From assembly GCA_903913645.1 (NCBI GenBank), contig CAIWMA010000135.1:1-47242 (forward strand): a DNA stretch of 47,242 nt, written 5' to 3'. The first letter of the stretch is position 1, and the number at the start of each line of letters is the position of its first letter. This DNA comes from an uncultured Bacteroidales bacterium (lineage in GTDB: Bacteria; Bacteroidota; Bacteroidia; Bacteroidales; UBA4417). The notes under the pieces are model-generated. The model saw only the letters and a program-made list of their open reading frames with translations. It did no database searches and had not been told where the DNA came from. The position numbers and the translations under genes were made by a program. Positions 23,901-32,880 of the stretch are shown here, piece by piece.

Positions 23901-24806
23901 ATGAGTTTAAGCGTTCAACAGCAGAAACTATATAAATCAGGATTAGTCTATGCAATAATAAGTTATGCAATCTGGGGCATTTTCCCGTTATACTGGAAAA
24001 TGTTGCTGCATGTTCCGCCTCAACAGATTTTGGCGCATCGTGTTATATGGTCGCTGATTTTCCTTTTTGCTTTGCTTGCCTGGCGCCGGGATCGGGTTTT
24101 TATTCAATACCTTTCAAATCCTAAAATACTTGGCATATTAGTTTTATCGGGAGCTTTAATCGGGACTAACTGGTTTACATATATTTATGCTGTTAACAAC
24201 AATCATATTGTTGATGCCAGCCTTGGATATTATATCAATCCAATGGTAAACGTGCTTTTAGGAGTGGTTTTCATGAAAGAACGGCTCTCGAGAATACAGA
24301 AAATTGCTGTTGCATTTGCGTTTGCCGGCATTGCCTATCTTACATTTCATTACGGACGAATTCCGGTGTTATCGCTTGTGCTGGCATTTTCATTTGGCTT
24401 TTATGGATTGATCAGAAAAAAAGCAAACCTGCAATCTATGCCGGGGCTTATGGTCGAAACTTTACTCCTGGCACCGGTCGCACTTTGGTATCTCTGGCAT
24501 GTAAATACAATGGGAACAGGCGCTTTCGGCCATTATTCCCGTTTTTATGATATTCTTCTAATGCTTGGTGGACCTGTTACAGCTATACCGCTGTTCTGGT
24601 TTGGAATTGCAGCTACACGAATTCCTTTATCAACCCTGGGATTTATCCAATATCTTTCGCCTACCTTGCAATTACTGATTGGAATATTAATTTTCAACGA
24701 GCATTTCGATACGGCTTATATGATCAGCTTTGGATTGGTATGGATAGGACTTGGAATCTACACGTATAGCGTTATTCATGGAATGAAACAACGCAGAAAC
24801 GCCTGA
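23901..24806 (+). CDS. rarD: RarD-type EamA transporter
   Basis: A 301-residue membrane protein with about ten helices. The N-terminal region AIISYAIWGIFPLYWKML followed by HVPPQQILAHRVIWS is the RarD family signature, distinguishing it from the EamA protein at 19.4 kb. RarD proteins are predicted permeases (chloramphenicol-sensitivity protein in some genomes) of unknown physiological substrate. It is convergent with the dihydrofolate reductase gene; the 41-bp spacer contains a short weak inverted repeat ACTGA...TCAGT. Confidence 0.9.
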   Translation: MSLSVQQQKLYKSGLVYAIISYAIWGIFPLYWKMLLHVPPQQILAHRVIWSLIFLFALLAWRRDRVFIQYLSNPKILGILVLSGALIGTNWFTYIYAVNNNHIVDASLGYYINPMVNVLLGVVFMKERLSRIQKIAVAFAFAGIAYLTFHYGRIPVLSLVLAFSFGFYGLIRKKANLQSMPGLMVETLLLAPVALWYLWHVNTMGTGAFGHYSRFYDILLMLGGPVTAIPLFWFGIAATRIPLSTLGFIQYLSPTLQLLIGILIFNEHFDTAYMISFGLVWIGLGIYTYSVIHGMKQRRNA

Positions 24807-24847
24807 TACTTAACTGACTTTAAAAATCAGTACAAGTTTCAGTACCC

Positions 24848-25327
24848 CTATTTCTTTTTCAGGTTGATATAATAGTACGGCAGGTCCTCTTCCGGATGAT
24901 CTTCACGTTCAATAGTTTCCCATTCGGCCAGATCAATTTCAAGAAAAGTATCAGCTTCAAAATCTTTCTGCACAATTGTCAGGTATAGTTGCTGAGCCAG
25001 AGGTAGAAACTGACGATATACCGAACCACCGCCAATAATAAAGTTTTCTTTATCGTCATCCATCTTTACAACAGCGTCTTCAATTGAATACGCCATGGTA
25101 CATCCTTCAATTTCCTCGCCCGGAATATCAGTAATTACGATACTACGCCTGTTAGGCAGCGGCCTGATTGGCAAGGAATAAAAAGTTCTTTTACCCATTA
25201 CAATCGTATGACCTGTTGTAAGTTTTTTGAACCGTTTCAGGTCAGTCGGGATGTGCCAGAGCAACTGGTTGTCTTTTCCTATAGCATTATTCTGAGCAAT
25301 GGCAACTATGATGGAGATGGGTTTCAT
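24848..25327 (-). CDS. folA: Dihydrofolate reductase
   Basis: A 159-residue NADPH-dependent reductase that regenerates tetrahydrofolate after thymidylate synthesis. Family motifs: IVAIAQNNAIGKDNQLLWHI (substrate loop), PTDLKRFK with the catalytic Asp, TIVMGKRTFYSLP, and IIGGGSVYRQFLP. The length equals the E. coli enzyme. It lies downstream of thyA on the same strand, as in most Bacteroidota, with a 99-bp spacer. The heptamer array 25329-25363 ends one base before the start codon, so the untranslated leader or a spacer promoter must overlap the repeat. Confidence 0.95.
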   Translation of the reverse strand: MKPISIIVAIAQNNAIGKDNQLLWHIPTDLKRFKKLTTGHTIVMGKRTFYSLPIRPLPNRRSIVITDIPGEEIEGCTMAYSIEDAVVKMDDDKENFIIGGGSVYRQFLPLAQQLYLTIVQKDFEADTFLEIDLAEWETIEREDHPEEDLPYYYINLKKK

Positions 25328-25328
25328 T

Positions 25329-25363
25329 GGATGTTGGATGTTGGATGTTGGATTTAAGATGAG
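25329..25363. repeat. Heptamer array (GGATGTT type) abutting folA start
   Basis: GGATGTT three times exactly, then GGATTTA and AGATGAG. The first unit begins one base from the folA start codon. Confidence 0.85.
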
Positions 25364-25400
25364 AATATATATTGTCGTAGTTCCTGAGCAAACAGTTCTT

Positions 25401-25428
25401 TTTACTATTTACTATTCACTATTCACTT
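25401..25428. repeat. Heptamer array (TTTACTA type) overlapping thyA stop
   Basis: TTTACTA twice, then TTCACTA and TTCACTT. The last unit overlaps the stop codon of thyA on the minus strand. Confidence 0.8.
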
Positions 25429-26221
25429 AAACCGCCACCGGCGCCTTAATTCCAGGATGCGGATCGTAACCTGTAAGTTCAAAATCCTCGTATTTGAAAC
25501 TGAAAATGTCTTCAACTTCTGGATTTATCTTCATATGCGGTAACGGCTTGAAATCGCGCGAAAGCTGCAGGTTAACCTGGTCCATGTGATTCATGTAGAT
25601 ATGCGCATCACCAAAAGTATGCACAAAATCACCTAATTGTAAACCTGTAACCTGGGCTATCATCATGGTAAACATAGCGTACGACGCAATATTGAACGGC
25701 ACACCCAGGAAAATATCAGCGCTGCGTTGATAAAGCTGGCACGAAAGTTTGCCATCGGCAACATAAAACTGGAACAGCAAATGGCAGGGCGGCAAAGCCA
25801 TATCCTTTATCATTCCAACATTCCAGGCACTGATGATAAGTCGACGGGAGTCGGGGTTTTGCTTTATCATTTCTATCACCTGGCTAACTTGGTCGATGTG
25901 CGAACCATCAGCTGCAGGCCACGAGCGCCACTGGTATCCGTAAACTGGTCCAAGGTTACCCTGCTGATCTACCCATTCATCCCAAATAGAGACTTTATTA
26001 TCATGAAGGTATTGCACATTTGTTTCACCTTTCAGGAACCATAACAATTCGTGAATGATAGAGCGCAAATGAAGTTTCTTGGTGGTAACAGCCGGAAATC
26101 CTTCTGCCAGGTTGAAACGCATCTGGTATCCAAAAACGCTGATTGTGCCTGTGCCTGTACGGTCTTCTTTTTTTACACCGGTTTCAAGCACATGTTTTAA
26201 TAAGTCGTGGTATTGTTTCAT
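25427..26221 (-). CDS. thyA: Thymidylate synthase
   Basis: A 264-residue folate-dependent enzyme that methylates dUMP to dTMP, exactly the length of E. coli ThyA. Signatures: [28 protein letters not shown] at the start, the catalytic Cys in [13 protein letters not shown], then [17 protein letters not shown] and [10 protein letters not shown]. It is followed by folA, and upstream is a terminator hairpin behind the nucleoside permease, so thyA-folA likely have their own promoter. No clear TAnnTTTG box was found upstream. Confidence 0.97.
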   Translation of the reverse strand: MKQYHDLLKHVLETGVKKEDRTGTGTISVFGYQMRFNLAEGFPAVTTKKLHLRSIIHELLWFLKGETNVQYLHDNKVSIWDEWVDQQGNLGPVYGYQWRSWPAADGSHIDQVSQVIEMIKQNPDSRRLIISAWNVGMIKDMALPPCHLLFQFYVADGKLSCQLYQRSADIFLGVPFNIASYAMFTMMIAQVTGLQLGDFVHTFGDAHIYMNHMDQVNLQLSRDFKPLPHMKINPEVEDIFSFKYEDFELTGYDPHPGIKAPVAV

Positions 26222-26237
26222 TTCCGAAATAGTATGT

Positions 26238-26269
26238 AAAAATCATCTCCTTTTCAGAAGATGATTTTA
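26238..26269 (-). terminator. Terminator behind the nucleoside permease gene
   Basis: Read on the minus strand: AAAATCATCT, a 10-bp loop, AGATGATTTTT. A perfect 10-bp stem with five T residues, 69 bp after the permease stop and 17 bp before the thyA start. Confidence 0.7.
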
Positions 26270-26337
26270 AGTATTAAACAATTAAATGAACAGTTTACTT
26301 CTTAAAGCCGGGAAATAAATTCCTTTTTAACTAAAAT

Positions 26338-27591
26338 TTAATGAGCCAGGTTTTCAATTGCTTTCGGATCGTGTTTATGTTTAAAGAAAATGGCAAATAA
26401 CACAGTCACAATCAGGGCATAAATTGCAAATGCAAGCCAGATTCCATGCCAGTCTTTTCCTCCGGCAGTTGTATAGTACTTGTCTATTACAAATCCGCTT
26501 ACTTTACTGCCCGTAAAAGCGCCAAAACCGTTTGTCATCATCATAAATAATCCCTGGGCACTCGACCTGATTTTAGGATCGGTTGTTGTTTCAACAAACA
26601 AAGATCCGGAAATGTTGAAGAAATCGAATGCCATTCCATACACAACACACGATAAAATAATCATCCACAATCCCTCTGCCGGATTACCATAAGCAAACAA
26701 TCCAAAACGTAATACCCAGGCAATCATCGAAAATAACATTACTTTTTTAATCCCAAAACGCCTCAGGAAAAACGGAATAGTGAGAATAAACAATGTTTCT
26801 GACATTTGTGAAATGGACATTATTATAGTTGAATATTTCACGACAAAGGAATCCGCATAAATGGGTATGTTCTTAAAATCGTCAAGAAACGAATCGCCAT
26901 ACATATTGGTTAACTGCAATGCGGCACCCAGAAACATGGCAAAAATAAAGAACAGCGCCATTTTATAATTGGCAAATAATTTAAACGCATTCAGACCTAA
27001 TACTTCAATCAGTGAAGAATCTTTAGATATAGATTTCTGTGGCTTGCAGGCAGGAAGCGTGAACGAATAAATCCCCAGCGCAATAGCTGCTACTGCTGCA
27101 ATAATAAACTGGTTGGCATTGGCTTTACTTCCAGTTAGGTTGGTTATCCACATTGCTACAATAAATCCGATTGTCCCCCAAACGCGTATAGGAGGAAACA
27201 CTTTTACCACATCATAGTTATTGCTTTTCAGTATTGTGTATGAGATTGAATTTGACAATGAGATGGTTGGCATATAAAAAATCATTGCCAGCAGAATCAC
27301 ATAATAAAGTGTATTCGGATCGTTCACCTGAGGAACATACAACAAAACCAATCCATATAAAATGTGCAGAATCCCATAAAGTTTTTCTGTATTAATCCAT
27401 TTGTCAGCAATAATACCAGTGATTGCCGGCATGAAAATCGATGCAATAGCAAGCGTCGAAAAAATAGCCCCGAATTGTGCACCAGTCCAACCTTTAGCGT
27501 TAAAGCAGTATGTTCCGATTGTAATAAGCCAGGCTCCCCAAACAAAGAATTGCAGGAAACTCATGACAGTTAAACGATACTTGATAGTCAT
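26338..27591 (-). CDS. Nucleoside permease (NupG/NHS family MFS transporter)
   Basis: A 417-residue, twelve-helix major-facilitator protein of the nucleoside:H+ symporter family. The N-terminus RLTVMSFLQFFVWGAWLITIG and the region GAQFGAIFSTLAIASIFMPA with GIIADKWI are characteristic, as is the FFNISGSLFVE segment near helix 10. It brings nucleosides into the cell for salvage. The neighbours thyA and folA (downstream) and a bifunctional nuclease (upstream), all leftward, suggest a nucleotide-metabolism neighbourhood, although a terminator separates it from thyA. Confidence 0.9.
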   Translation of the reverse strand: MTIKYRLTVMSFLQFFVWGAWLITIGTYCFNAKGWTGAQFGAIFSTLAIASIFMPAITGIIADKWINTEKLYGILHILYGLVLLYVPQVNDPNTLYYVILLAMIFYMPTISLSNSISYTILKSNNYDVVKVFPPIRVWGTIGFIVAMWITNLTGSKANANQFIIAAVAAIALGIYSFTLPACKPQKSISKDSSLIEVLGLNAFKLFANYKMALFFIFAMFLGAALQLTNMYGDSFLDDFKNIPIYADSFVVKYSTIIMSISQMSETLFILTIPFFLRRFGIKKVMLFSMIAWVLRFGLFAYGNPAEGLWMIILSCVVYGMAFDFFNISGSLFVETTTDPKIRSSAQGLFMMMTNGFGAFTGSKVSGFVIDKYYTTAGGKDWHGIWLAFAIYALIVTVLFAIFFKHKHDPKAIENLAH

Positions 27592-27727
27592 GTTGTAATT
27601 TTTGAGATTAATGAGTCGTTAATTGCATTTTAAAACTTATGTTCCGCCTTTAATATCAGGGAGTTAAATATAACATTTCTGTGCCGGAAAGTATCGGCTG
27701 TTGATTTACAAAGCGTAAGAATTGATT

Positions 27728-28306
27728 TTATTTCCTTTTCCTGATTTCATCACGGACCAGGGAAGCTTTTTCATAATCTTCATTATCAACTGCCTTCTGA
27801 AGTTCGTCTTCAAGTTCAGTTTTCGAGAGATTTCTGAAATCAGAATACACTTCATCCTCAGATACAGATTCAACATTTTCTTCGGATGGATCTTCCTCCT
27901 CGAACAAAATGCCGGCTTGCGACATAATATCTTCGGTTGTAAAAATAGGGCAATGAAACCTGATAGATAAAGCAACGGCATCCGAAGTTCGCGAATCTAT
28001 CTCATGCAAACTTATTCCGTTGTCGCACACCAATGTAGCATAAAATATACCTTCGTGAAACCTTGTAATCTGGACTTCGACAATATTGATCCCAAATGTT
28101 TTAGCAAAATTGTAAAACAAATCATGTGTCAGCGGCCGCGAAGGTTTCATCTTTTCGAGCTCCAGGGCTATAGCCTGAGCTTCGTAATGCCCAATTACAA
28201 TGGGTAGCCGCCGTTTGCCATTCATTTCGCCTAATACCAGGGCGTACGAATTGGACTGAGCCTGACTATAGCTTAGCCCTACAATATTGAGTTCAATTTT
28301 TTTCAA
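27728..28306 (-). CDS. Bifunctional nuclease (DUF151) with C-terminal UVR motif
   Basis: A 192-residue protein. Residues about 1-140 are the bifunctional nuclease (DUF151/BFN) domain, with SNSYALVLGEMNGKRRLPIVIG near the start and SRTSDAVALSIRFHCPIF later. The last 30 residues (ELQKAVDNEDYEKASLVRDE) form a UvrB/UvrC-type helical hairpin, a fusion common in Bacteroidota. The start is a TTG at 28306: the family-conserved residues begin immediately (KKIELNIVGLSYSQ) and no in-frame ATG or GTG lies before the upstream stop. It probably acts on nucleic acids; its physiological role is unclear. Confidence 0.88.
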   Translation of the reverse strand: MKKIELNIVGLSYSQAQSNSYALVLGEMNGKRRLPIVIGHYEAQAIALELEKMKPSRPLTHDLFYNFAKTFGINIVEVQITRFHEGIFYATLVCDNGISLHEIDSRTSDAVALSIRFHCPIFTTEDIMSQAGILFEEEDPSEENVESVSEDEVYSDFRNLSKTELEDELQKAVDNEDYEKASLVRDEIRKRK

Positions 28307-28342
28307 AGCAGGTTCGTCAGTAGTTGCAAATCAACAAATTAG

Positions 28343-28363
28343 GATTGGATTGTCTATCCAATC
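28343..28363. promoter_or_regulatory. Inverted repeat upstream of the bifunctional nuclease gene
   Basis: GATTGGAT-TGTCT-ATCCAATC, a perfect 8-bp inverted repeat 37 bp upstream of the TTG start. As it lies between divergent genes it is more likely an operator or a remnant than a terminator. Confidence 0.35.
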
Positions 28364-28596
28364 AAATTTTATTAAAGTTATGTAAAAATATGAATAAAAG
28401 TTGAAACTCAAAGAGAGATGAGTTTTAATTTGATGCTTTTGCCGAAAAGAATGAATAATTGAGGTATGAAGTATAATTCACGTGTAAATTTTATTCATAG
28501 AAGAATGATATGACCTAGCACTGCTTAAATGGATATGAACAATTCAGGATTTTCTCATGATAGGCAGACTATTGAGTTGGCAATAAATAATTTTAG

Positions 28597-28604
28597 TATA
28601 TTTG
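28597..28604 (+). promoter_or_regulatory. Putative -7 box of the MBOAT operon
   Basis: TATATTTG, a full TAnnTTTG match, 116 bp upstream of the MBOAT ATG. TTG elements occur 17 and 22 bp upstream of it, on either side of the usual 19-21 bp. Confidence 0.4.
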
Positions 28605-28720
28605 GCTCTGACAAACAGATGGTTAAAAGTTAATTCAGGCCTGCAAAAGAAAGCTGATTTATTTTATGAAGTTAATAGAAAACAGATTAATGATAATCGT
28701 CAAAGAAATTTTCGGATAAT

Positions 28721-30169
28721 ATGCTTTTTAATTCAATCAGTTTTGCTATCTTTCTACCTGTAGTTTTTATGCTTTATTGGTTTGCAACTAAAAGAAATCT
28801 CAAACTACAAAATATCCTGTTATTAGTTTCAAGTTATTTTTTCTATGCCAGCTGGGACTGGAGGTTTTTATTTTTACTCATATTTTCTACCTCTCTAGAT
28901 TATTATACTGGAATAAAAATATACGATGCTATCAACAAGAAAAATAAAATATTCTGGTTGTGGATGAGTATAAGTATAAACCTGGGATTTCTTGGTGTTT
29001 TTAAATACTATAATTTTTTTGCGGCTTCCTTTGCAGATGGACTTAATTTATTGGGACTCAAAGCCAATTTGGGTTCTATTCAGGTAATACTTCCGGTAGG
29101 AATTTCATTTTATACTTTTCATGGTTTATCTTATGTGCTTGACCTGTATAAGAACAGGATCAAACCTGAAAGGAATTTTGTAAATTACTCGGTTTTTGTA
29201 AGTTTTTTCCCACTCCTTGTGGCAGGGCCTATTGAAAGAGCAACTCATCTACTACCACAAATTATTAAAAAAAGGGAGTTTGATTATTCAAAGGCAGTTG
29301 ATGGTTTGCGTCAAATTTTGTGGGGCCTGTTTAAAAAGATTGTCATTGCTGACAATTGCGCTGAATATGCAAATACAATTTTTAACAATTCCGGTAATTA
29401 TTCAGGCAGTACGCTTGTCTTGGGAGTTTTGTTTTTTGCTTTCCAAATTTATTGTGATTTTTCAGGATATTCAGACATTGCACTCGGGACTGCCCGACTT
29501 TTCGGAATAGATTTATTACGTAATTTTGCGTTCCCATATTTCTCCCGTGATATTGCTGAATTTTGGAGACGTTGGCATATTTCACTTTCATCCTGGTTCA
29601 GGGATTACCTATATATACCTTTAGGCGGTAGCAAAGGCGGCATCTGGATGAAGATCAGAAATACATTCATTATCTTTTTAGTTAGCGGATTCTGGCACGG
29701 TGCAAACTGGACATTTATTATATGGGGATTGCTCAATGCTATTTATATAATGCCTTCAATTATTTTCAATACAAACAGGAACCATCTTGATATTGTTGCC
29801 CGGGGAAAATACCTGCCAACAATCAGAGATTTATTCTCCATTGTACTCACATTTGGATTAACGCTTTTTGCCTGGATTTTCTTTCGTGCCAGAAATGTAA
29901 AACAAGCATTTAATTACATTTCCGGAATATTTTCAAGCTCATTGTTTACACTTCCACATTTCCCGGCTAATGATAGAATTGTCTCTGTTGTCTTTCTAAC
30001 TGGTGTATTTCTGATCATTGAATGGCTAGGGCGAGAACAACAATATGCAATTGCTAACATTGGTATAAAATGGTATAAACCAGCCAGATGGGCTATGTAC
30101 TATTCAATAATTCTGGCGATTTATTCTTTTGCCGGCTCGGAACAGCAATTTATATATTTTCAATTCTAG
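28721..30169 (+). CDS. MBOAT-family O-acyltransferase (AlgI/DltB-like)
   Basis: A 482-residue polytopic membrane protein of the membrane-bound O-acyltransferase family. The N-terminus MLFNSISFAIFLPVVFMLYW is typical of AlgI-like proteins. The conserved block EFWRRWHISLSSWFRDYLY and the catalytic His in SGFWHGANWTFIIWG are present. Such proteins pass an acyl (usually acetyl) group across the inner membrane to a periplasmic partner. The next gene, 2 bp downstream, is such a partner. The pair is visibly more AT-rich than the genes around it, which may indicate transfer; by-eye judgement only. Confidence 0.92.
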   Translation: MLFNSISFAIFLPVVFMLYWFATKRNLKLQNILLLVSSYFFYASWDWRFLFLLIFSTSLDYYTGIKIYDAINKKNKIFWLWMSISINLGFLGVFKYYNFFAASFADGLNLLGLKANLGSIQVILPVGISFYTFHGLSYVLDLYKNRIKPERNFVNYSVFVSFFPLLVAGPIERATHLLPQIIKKREFDYSKAVDGLRQILWGLFKKIVIADNCAEYANTIFNNSGNYSGSTLVLGVLFFAFQIYCDFSGYSDIALGTARLFGIDLLRNFAFPYFSRDIAEFWRRWHISLSSWFRDYLYIPLGGSKGGIWMKIRNTFIIFLVSGFWHGANWTFIIWGLLNAIYIMPSIIFNTNRNHLDIVARGKYLPTIRDLFSIVLTFGLTLFAWIFFRARNVKQAFNYISGIFSSSLFTLPHFPANDRIVSVVFLTGVFLIIEWLGREQQYAIANIGIKWYKPARWAMYYSIILAIYSFAGSEQQFIYFQF

Positions 30170-30171
30170 GT

Positions 30172-31173
30172 ATGAGAAATTTTATAAAAAAATTGGTGCA
30201 ATTTTCGCTAATAGCAGTTATCCCTTTGATTGTATTGCTCATAGCATATATATACTTTGATCCATTTAAAGTAATCAGAAGTTACAAAGATTATTCGAAT
30301 CCTTTCGTCATTCCTAACCGTGATTACATTTCAACAACCATGTTCCTGAAAAACAATAAAAGATTCAAGTATAATTCTTTTATTTTTGGAAGTTCAAGAG
30401 TATTAGCATATAAACCAGAATCGTGGCTCAGGCATTTATCAGAGAAGGATAAGCCTTTCATGTTTGATGCTTCAATGGAATCGATATATGGTATTTACAC
30501 AAAAATCAAGTTTCTTGATTCTTTGAATGTTCCGATGAAGAATGTTTTAATAATAATTTGCAGGGATGAAACATTTAATCATTCTGAAAACCATGAAGGT
30601 CATTTATACATAAAACACCCTTCTGTATCCGGAGAAAGCGCAATGACCTTTCAGTCACAATTTTTTAAAGCGTACTTAAGCCCGAAATTTTTATTTAACT
30701 TTTATTATTATGTATTTAGTGGAAAATATGAATCGTTTATGTCAGGATATATTGAACACAGGAAAATGGCATACGATACAATAACAAATCAATTGAGAAT
30801 TATTGATCAGGAAACTGAAATAACAGAAAATCCGGCTAAATACTATAGAAAACGCTCTCAGCTATTTTATACTCGAAAAGCAGAGCAAGTTGATTCAGTT
30901 CAAAGAATAAATAGCAAACAATTATTTATGCTTCAGGAAATAAAACGAATTCTCGAAAAACATTTGACAAATTATAAAATTGTAATAAGCCCGCTATATG
31001 AACAAGTGAAATTTTCAGGCCCTGATCAAAACATATTAAACACTATTTTTAGAAAAAATCTTTATGATTTTTCAGGAAAAAACCAGTTTACCGAATTGAT
31101 AACAAATTATTATGAGACAAGTCATTATCGGCCAAATGTTGGAGATAGTATATTTGAAATTATCTACAGATAG
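30172..31173 (+). CDS. SGNH-like membrane-anchored partner of the MBOAT protein
   Basis: A 333-residue protein with one N-terminal membrane anchor (QFSLIAVIPLIVLLIAYIYF) and an extracytoplasmic domain containing FIFGSSRVLAY, the GSSR block I of AlgJ/AlgX/DltD-type SGNH hydrolase relatives. The later catalytic DxxH block is not clear: NHSENHEGHLYI and SHYRPNVGD are candidates. It likely completes O-acylation of a surface polysaccharide started by the MBOAT protein. The ATG at 30172 is 2 bp after the MBOAT stop; a longer frame from 30088 would overlap the MBOAT gene. The protein ends soon after the presumed catalytic region. Confidence 0.72.
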   Translation: MRNFIKKLVQFSLIAVIPLIVLLIAYIYFDPFKVIRSYKDYSNPFVIPNRDYISTTMFLKNNKRFKYNSFIFGSSRVLAYKPESWLRHLSEKDKPFMFDASMESIYGIYTKIKFLDSLNVPMKNVLIIICRDETFNHSENHEGHLYIKHPSVSGESAMTFQSQFFKAYLSPKFLFNFYYYVFSGKYESFMSGYIEHRKMAYDTITNQLRIIDQETEITENPAKYYRKRSQLFYTRKAEQVDSVQRINSKQLFMLQEIKRILEKHLTNYKIVISPLYEQVKFSGPDQNILNTIFRKNLYDFSGKNQFTELITNYYETSHYRPNVGDSIFEIIYR

Positions 31174-31185
31174 AAGGAGCTCATC

Positions 31186-32274
31186 TTAAACGTTAAACCT
31201 GATATTCAGGCAATCGCCATCGCCAACAACATAGTTTTTGCCTTCAATAGCCAGTTTGCCATGTTCTTTGCAAGCTTGCTCAGTTTTAAATGTAATAAAG
31301 TCGTTGTATTTAATTACTTCGGCACGAATAAAACCACGTTCCAGATCGCTATGAATAACTCCGGCAGCCTGAGGTGCTGTCATACCTCTGTGAATGGTCC
31401 ATGCACGTACTTCCTTAACTCCAACCGTAAAAAACGACATCAGGTTAAGCAACTTGTAAGCTGACTGAACTACTTTATTCACACCCGGCTCAATAAGTCC
31501 GGCATCAGCAAGAAATATTTCACGATCTTCTTTGCTTTCAAGTTCAGCTATTTCGGCTTCAAGTTCCGCTGCTATTACCAACACCTCAGCATTTTCGTCT
31601 TTAACAGATTCAATAAGCGCTTTGGAATAATCATTGCCGGTAGCAGCTGAAGCATCGTCAACATTGCAGACATATATTACCGGTTTATCGGTGATAAGGT
31701 ACATATCAGAAATGTGCTTGTGTTCTTCTTCTGTAACAGGTGCGGTACGGGCAGGTTTGAAATCCTCCAGGTGAGTTTTATAAATATGTAAGACTTCCAT
31801 TACTTTTTTTGCATCCTTATCACCTAGTTTAATCAGTTTTTCAGTACGCTGAATCTTACGTTCCACCATGGTAAGGTCGCGGATACAAAGTTCGAGATCA
31901 ACAATTTCCCTGTCACGTACCGGGTTAACATTACCTTCGATATGAGGCACTGTATCACTGTCGAAGCAACGAAGCACATGGATCAGAGCATCCGTTTGCT
32001 GTATTTCGGCCAGGAATTTACTTGAAGTACTTTCAGCTTGCCCTGAACCTTTTGTTAAGCCGGGAATATCAACAAGGTCAACCGTAGCCTGCTGTACACG
32101 CTGCGAATGAATCAGTAAATCAAGCTCATCTAGCCTGCTGTCTGGCACGTTAATCTGACCCATATGCGATTTCTGCATACCGGGCTGACTGTGAATTTTA
32201 GTATTTGCAACACAATTGAAAAGGGTGGTCTTGCCAGTATTTGCCAAACCTATAATTCCACATTTAAGAGCCAT
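31186..32274 (-). CDS. ychF: Ribosome-associated ATPase YchF
   Basis: A 362-residue Obg-family P-loop protein that prefers ATP. The P-loop reads GLANTGKTTLFN, the switch/G3 region DIPGLTKGSGQAES, the altered G4 NVDD, and the C-terminal TGS domain ends GDGDCLNIRFNV. The length is exactly that of YchF proteins (about 363). It is implicated in ribosome binding and stress response. It is convergent with the SGNH gene (12-bp spacer). A TACCTTTG box at 32295-32302 lies 20 bp upstream of the ATG. Confidence 0.96.
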   Translation of the reverse strand: MALKCGIIGLANTGKTTLFNCVANTKIHSQPGMQKSHMGQINVPDSRLDELDLLIHSQRVQQATVDLVDIPGLTKGSGQAESTSSKFLAEIQQTDALIHVLRCFDSDTVPHIEGNVNPVRDREIVDLELCIRDLTMVERKIQRTEKLIKLGDKDAKKVMEVLHIYKTHLEDFKPARTAPVTEEEHKHISDMYLITDKPVIYVCNVDDASAATGNDYSKALIESVKDENAEVLVIAAELEAEIAELESKEDREIFLADAGLIEPGVNKVVQSAYKLLNLMSFFTVGVKEVRAWTIHRGMTAPQAAGVIHSDLERGFIRAEVIKYNDFITFKTEQACKEHGKLAIEGKNYVVGDGDCLNIRFNV

Positions 32275-32294
32275 TTTTCTTGTTTTTAGGGGTG

Positions 32295-32302
32295 CAAAGG
32301 TA
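32295..32302 (-). promoter_or_regulatory. ychF: Putative -7 box of ychF
   Basis: TACCTTTG on the minus strand, a full TAnnTTTG match, 20 bp from the ATG. No matched -33 element. Confidence 0.5.
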
Positions 32303-32386
32303 GTAACAAGTCAGGTGATAAAAAAGGGGCTCTGATGACTCACTGTTTTCAGCAAACATTCCTTTTAATAAAGCAGAATATTTTCA

Positions 32387-32773
32387 TCAAAGTAAAAGTC
32401 GTATTTTGAACGAATCCTCAACATATTTAAAATACCAATACAGCTTCCTGTTCACTTCTATACCGTAATCTACACAGTAGTCATAATAAATATAATTCTC
32501 AATTACACTGTGGTAGCGGTTTCTTGTAAAGTAATTATTCCAATTACTCACTGCAACCTGGTTTTTGCACCGATAGTATTCATTACTGTAGTCTTTTGCA
32601 GGTGAGAAATTCAACAAATACCAATGATCAAATTCAGGATCGGTAATTGTAATTTCATATTCTGTGCTATCACTTTTAATGGATAATTGCTTGTCGGAGG
32701 ATCCTGTCTTTTGTGATAGAGAACATGACCATACAATTAGCAAGACGAACAAAGGAAATATTAATTTCTTCAT
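32387..32773 (-). CDS. Small lipoprotein, DUF6146-like
   Basis: A 128-residue protein with an N-terminal lipoprotein signal (MKKLIFPLFVLLIVWSC, lipobox Cys followed by Ser). The mature part is rich in Tyr, Trp and Asn, with ITDPEFDHWYLLNF, VSNWNNYFTR and DYGIEVNRKLYWYFKY. These resemble the DUF6146 family of Bacteroidota lipoproteins, assigned from memory. The ATG at 32773 begins the signal peptide; a longer frame to 32842 adds an unlikely 23 residues. Function is unknown. It lies 108 bp downstream of the S24 regulator on the same strand. Confidence 0.72.
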   Translation of the reverse strand: MKKLIFPLFVLLIVWSCSLSQKTGSSDKQLSIKSDSTEYEITITDPEFDHWYLLNFSPAKDYSNEYYRCKNQVAVSNWNNYFTRNRYHSVIENYIYYDYCVDYGIEVNRKLYWYFKYVEDSFKIRLLL

Positions 32774-32880
32774 GGCAACAGTCTTTAAATGAACTAAATG
32801 CAGGCAGTAAAAAAAATAATCCTGTTTTTTAAAAATGCACAAATTTTATGCCGCAATGCAATAAAAAACTACCGATTAAG

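Larger units (their letters stand above)
28307..28720. other. Gene-free AT-rich spacer of 414 bp
   Basis: Separates the divergent nuclease and MBOAT genes. It contains an 8-bp inverted repeat GATTGGAT-TGTCT-ATCCAATC at 28343-28363 and a TATATTTG box at 28597-28604. A 34-codon ATG frame at 28529-28633 has no support. No heptamer array was seen here. Confidence 0.5.

Noticed and set aside
24813-24831. Terminator between rarD and folA
   Set aside because: Only a 5-bp stem (ACTGA/TCAGT) with a mismatch beyond it and no T run; too weak to call.
28529-28633. A 34-codon ATG frame in the spacer before the MBOAT gene
   Set aside because: Short, with no recognisable domain or start signal, and the best promoter box of the downstream gene lies within it.
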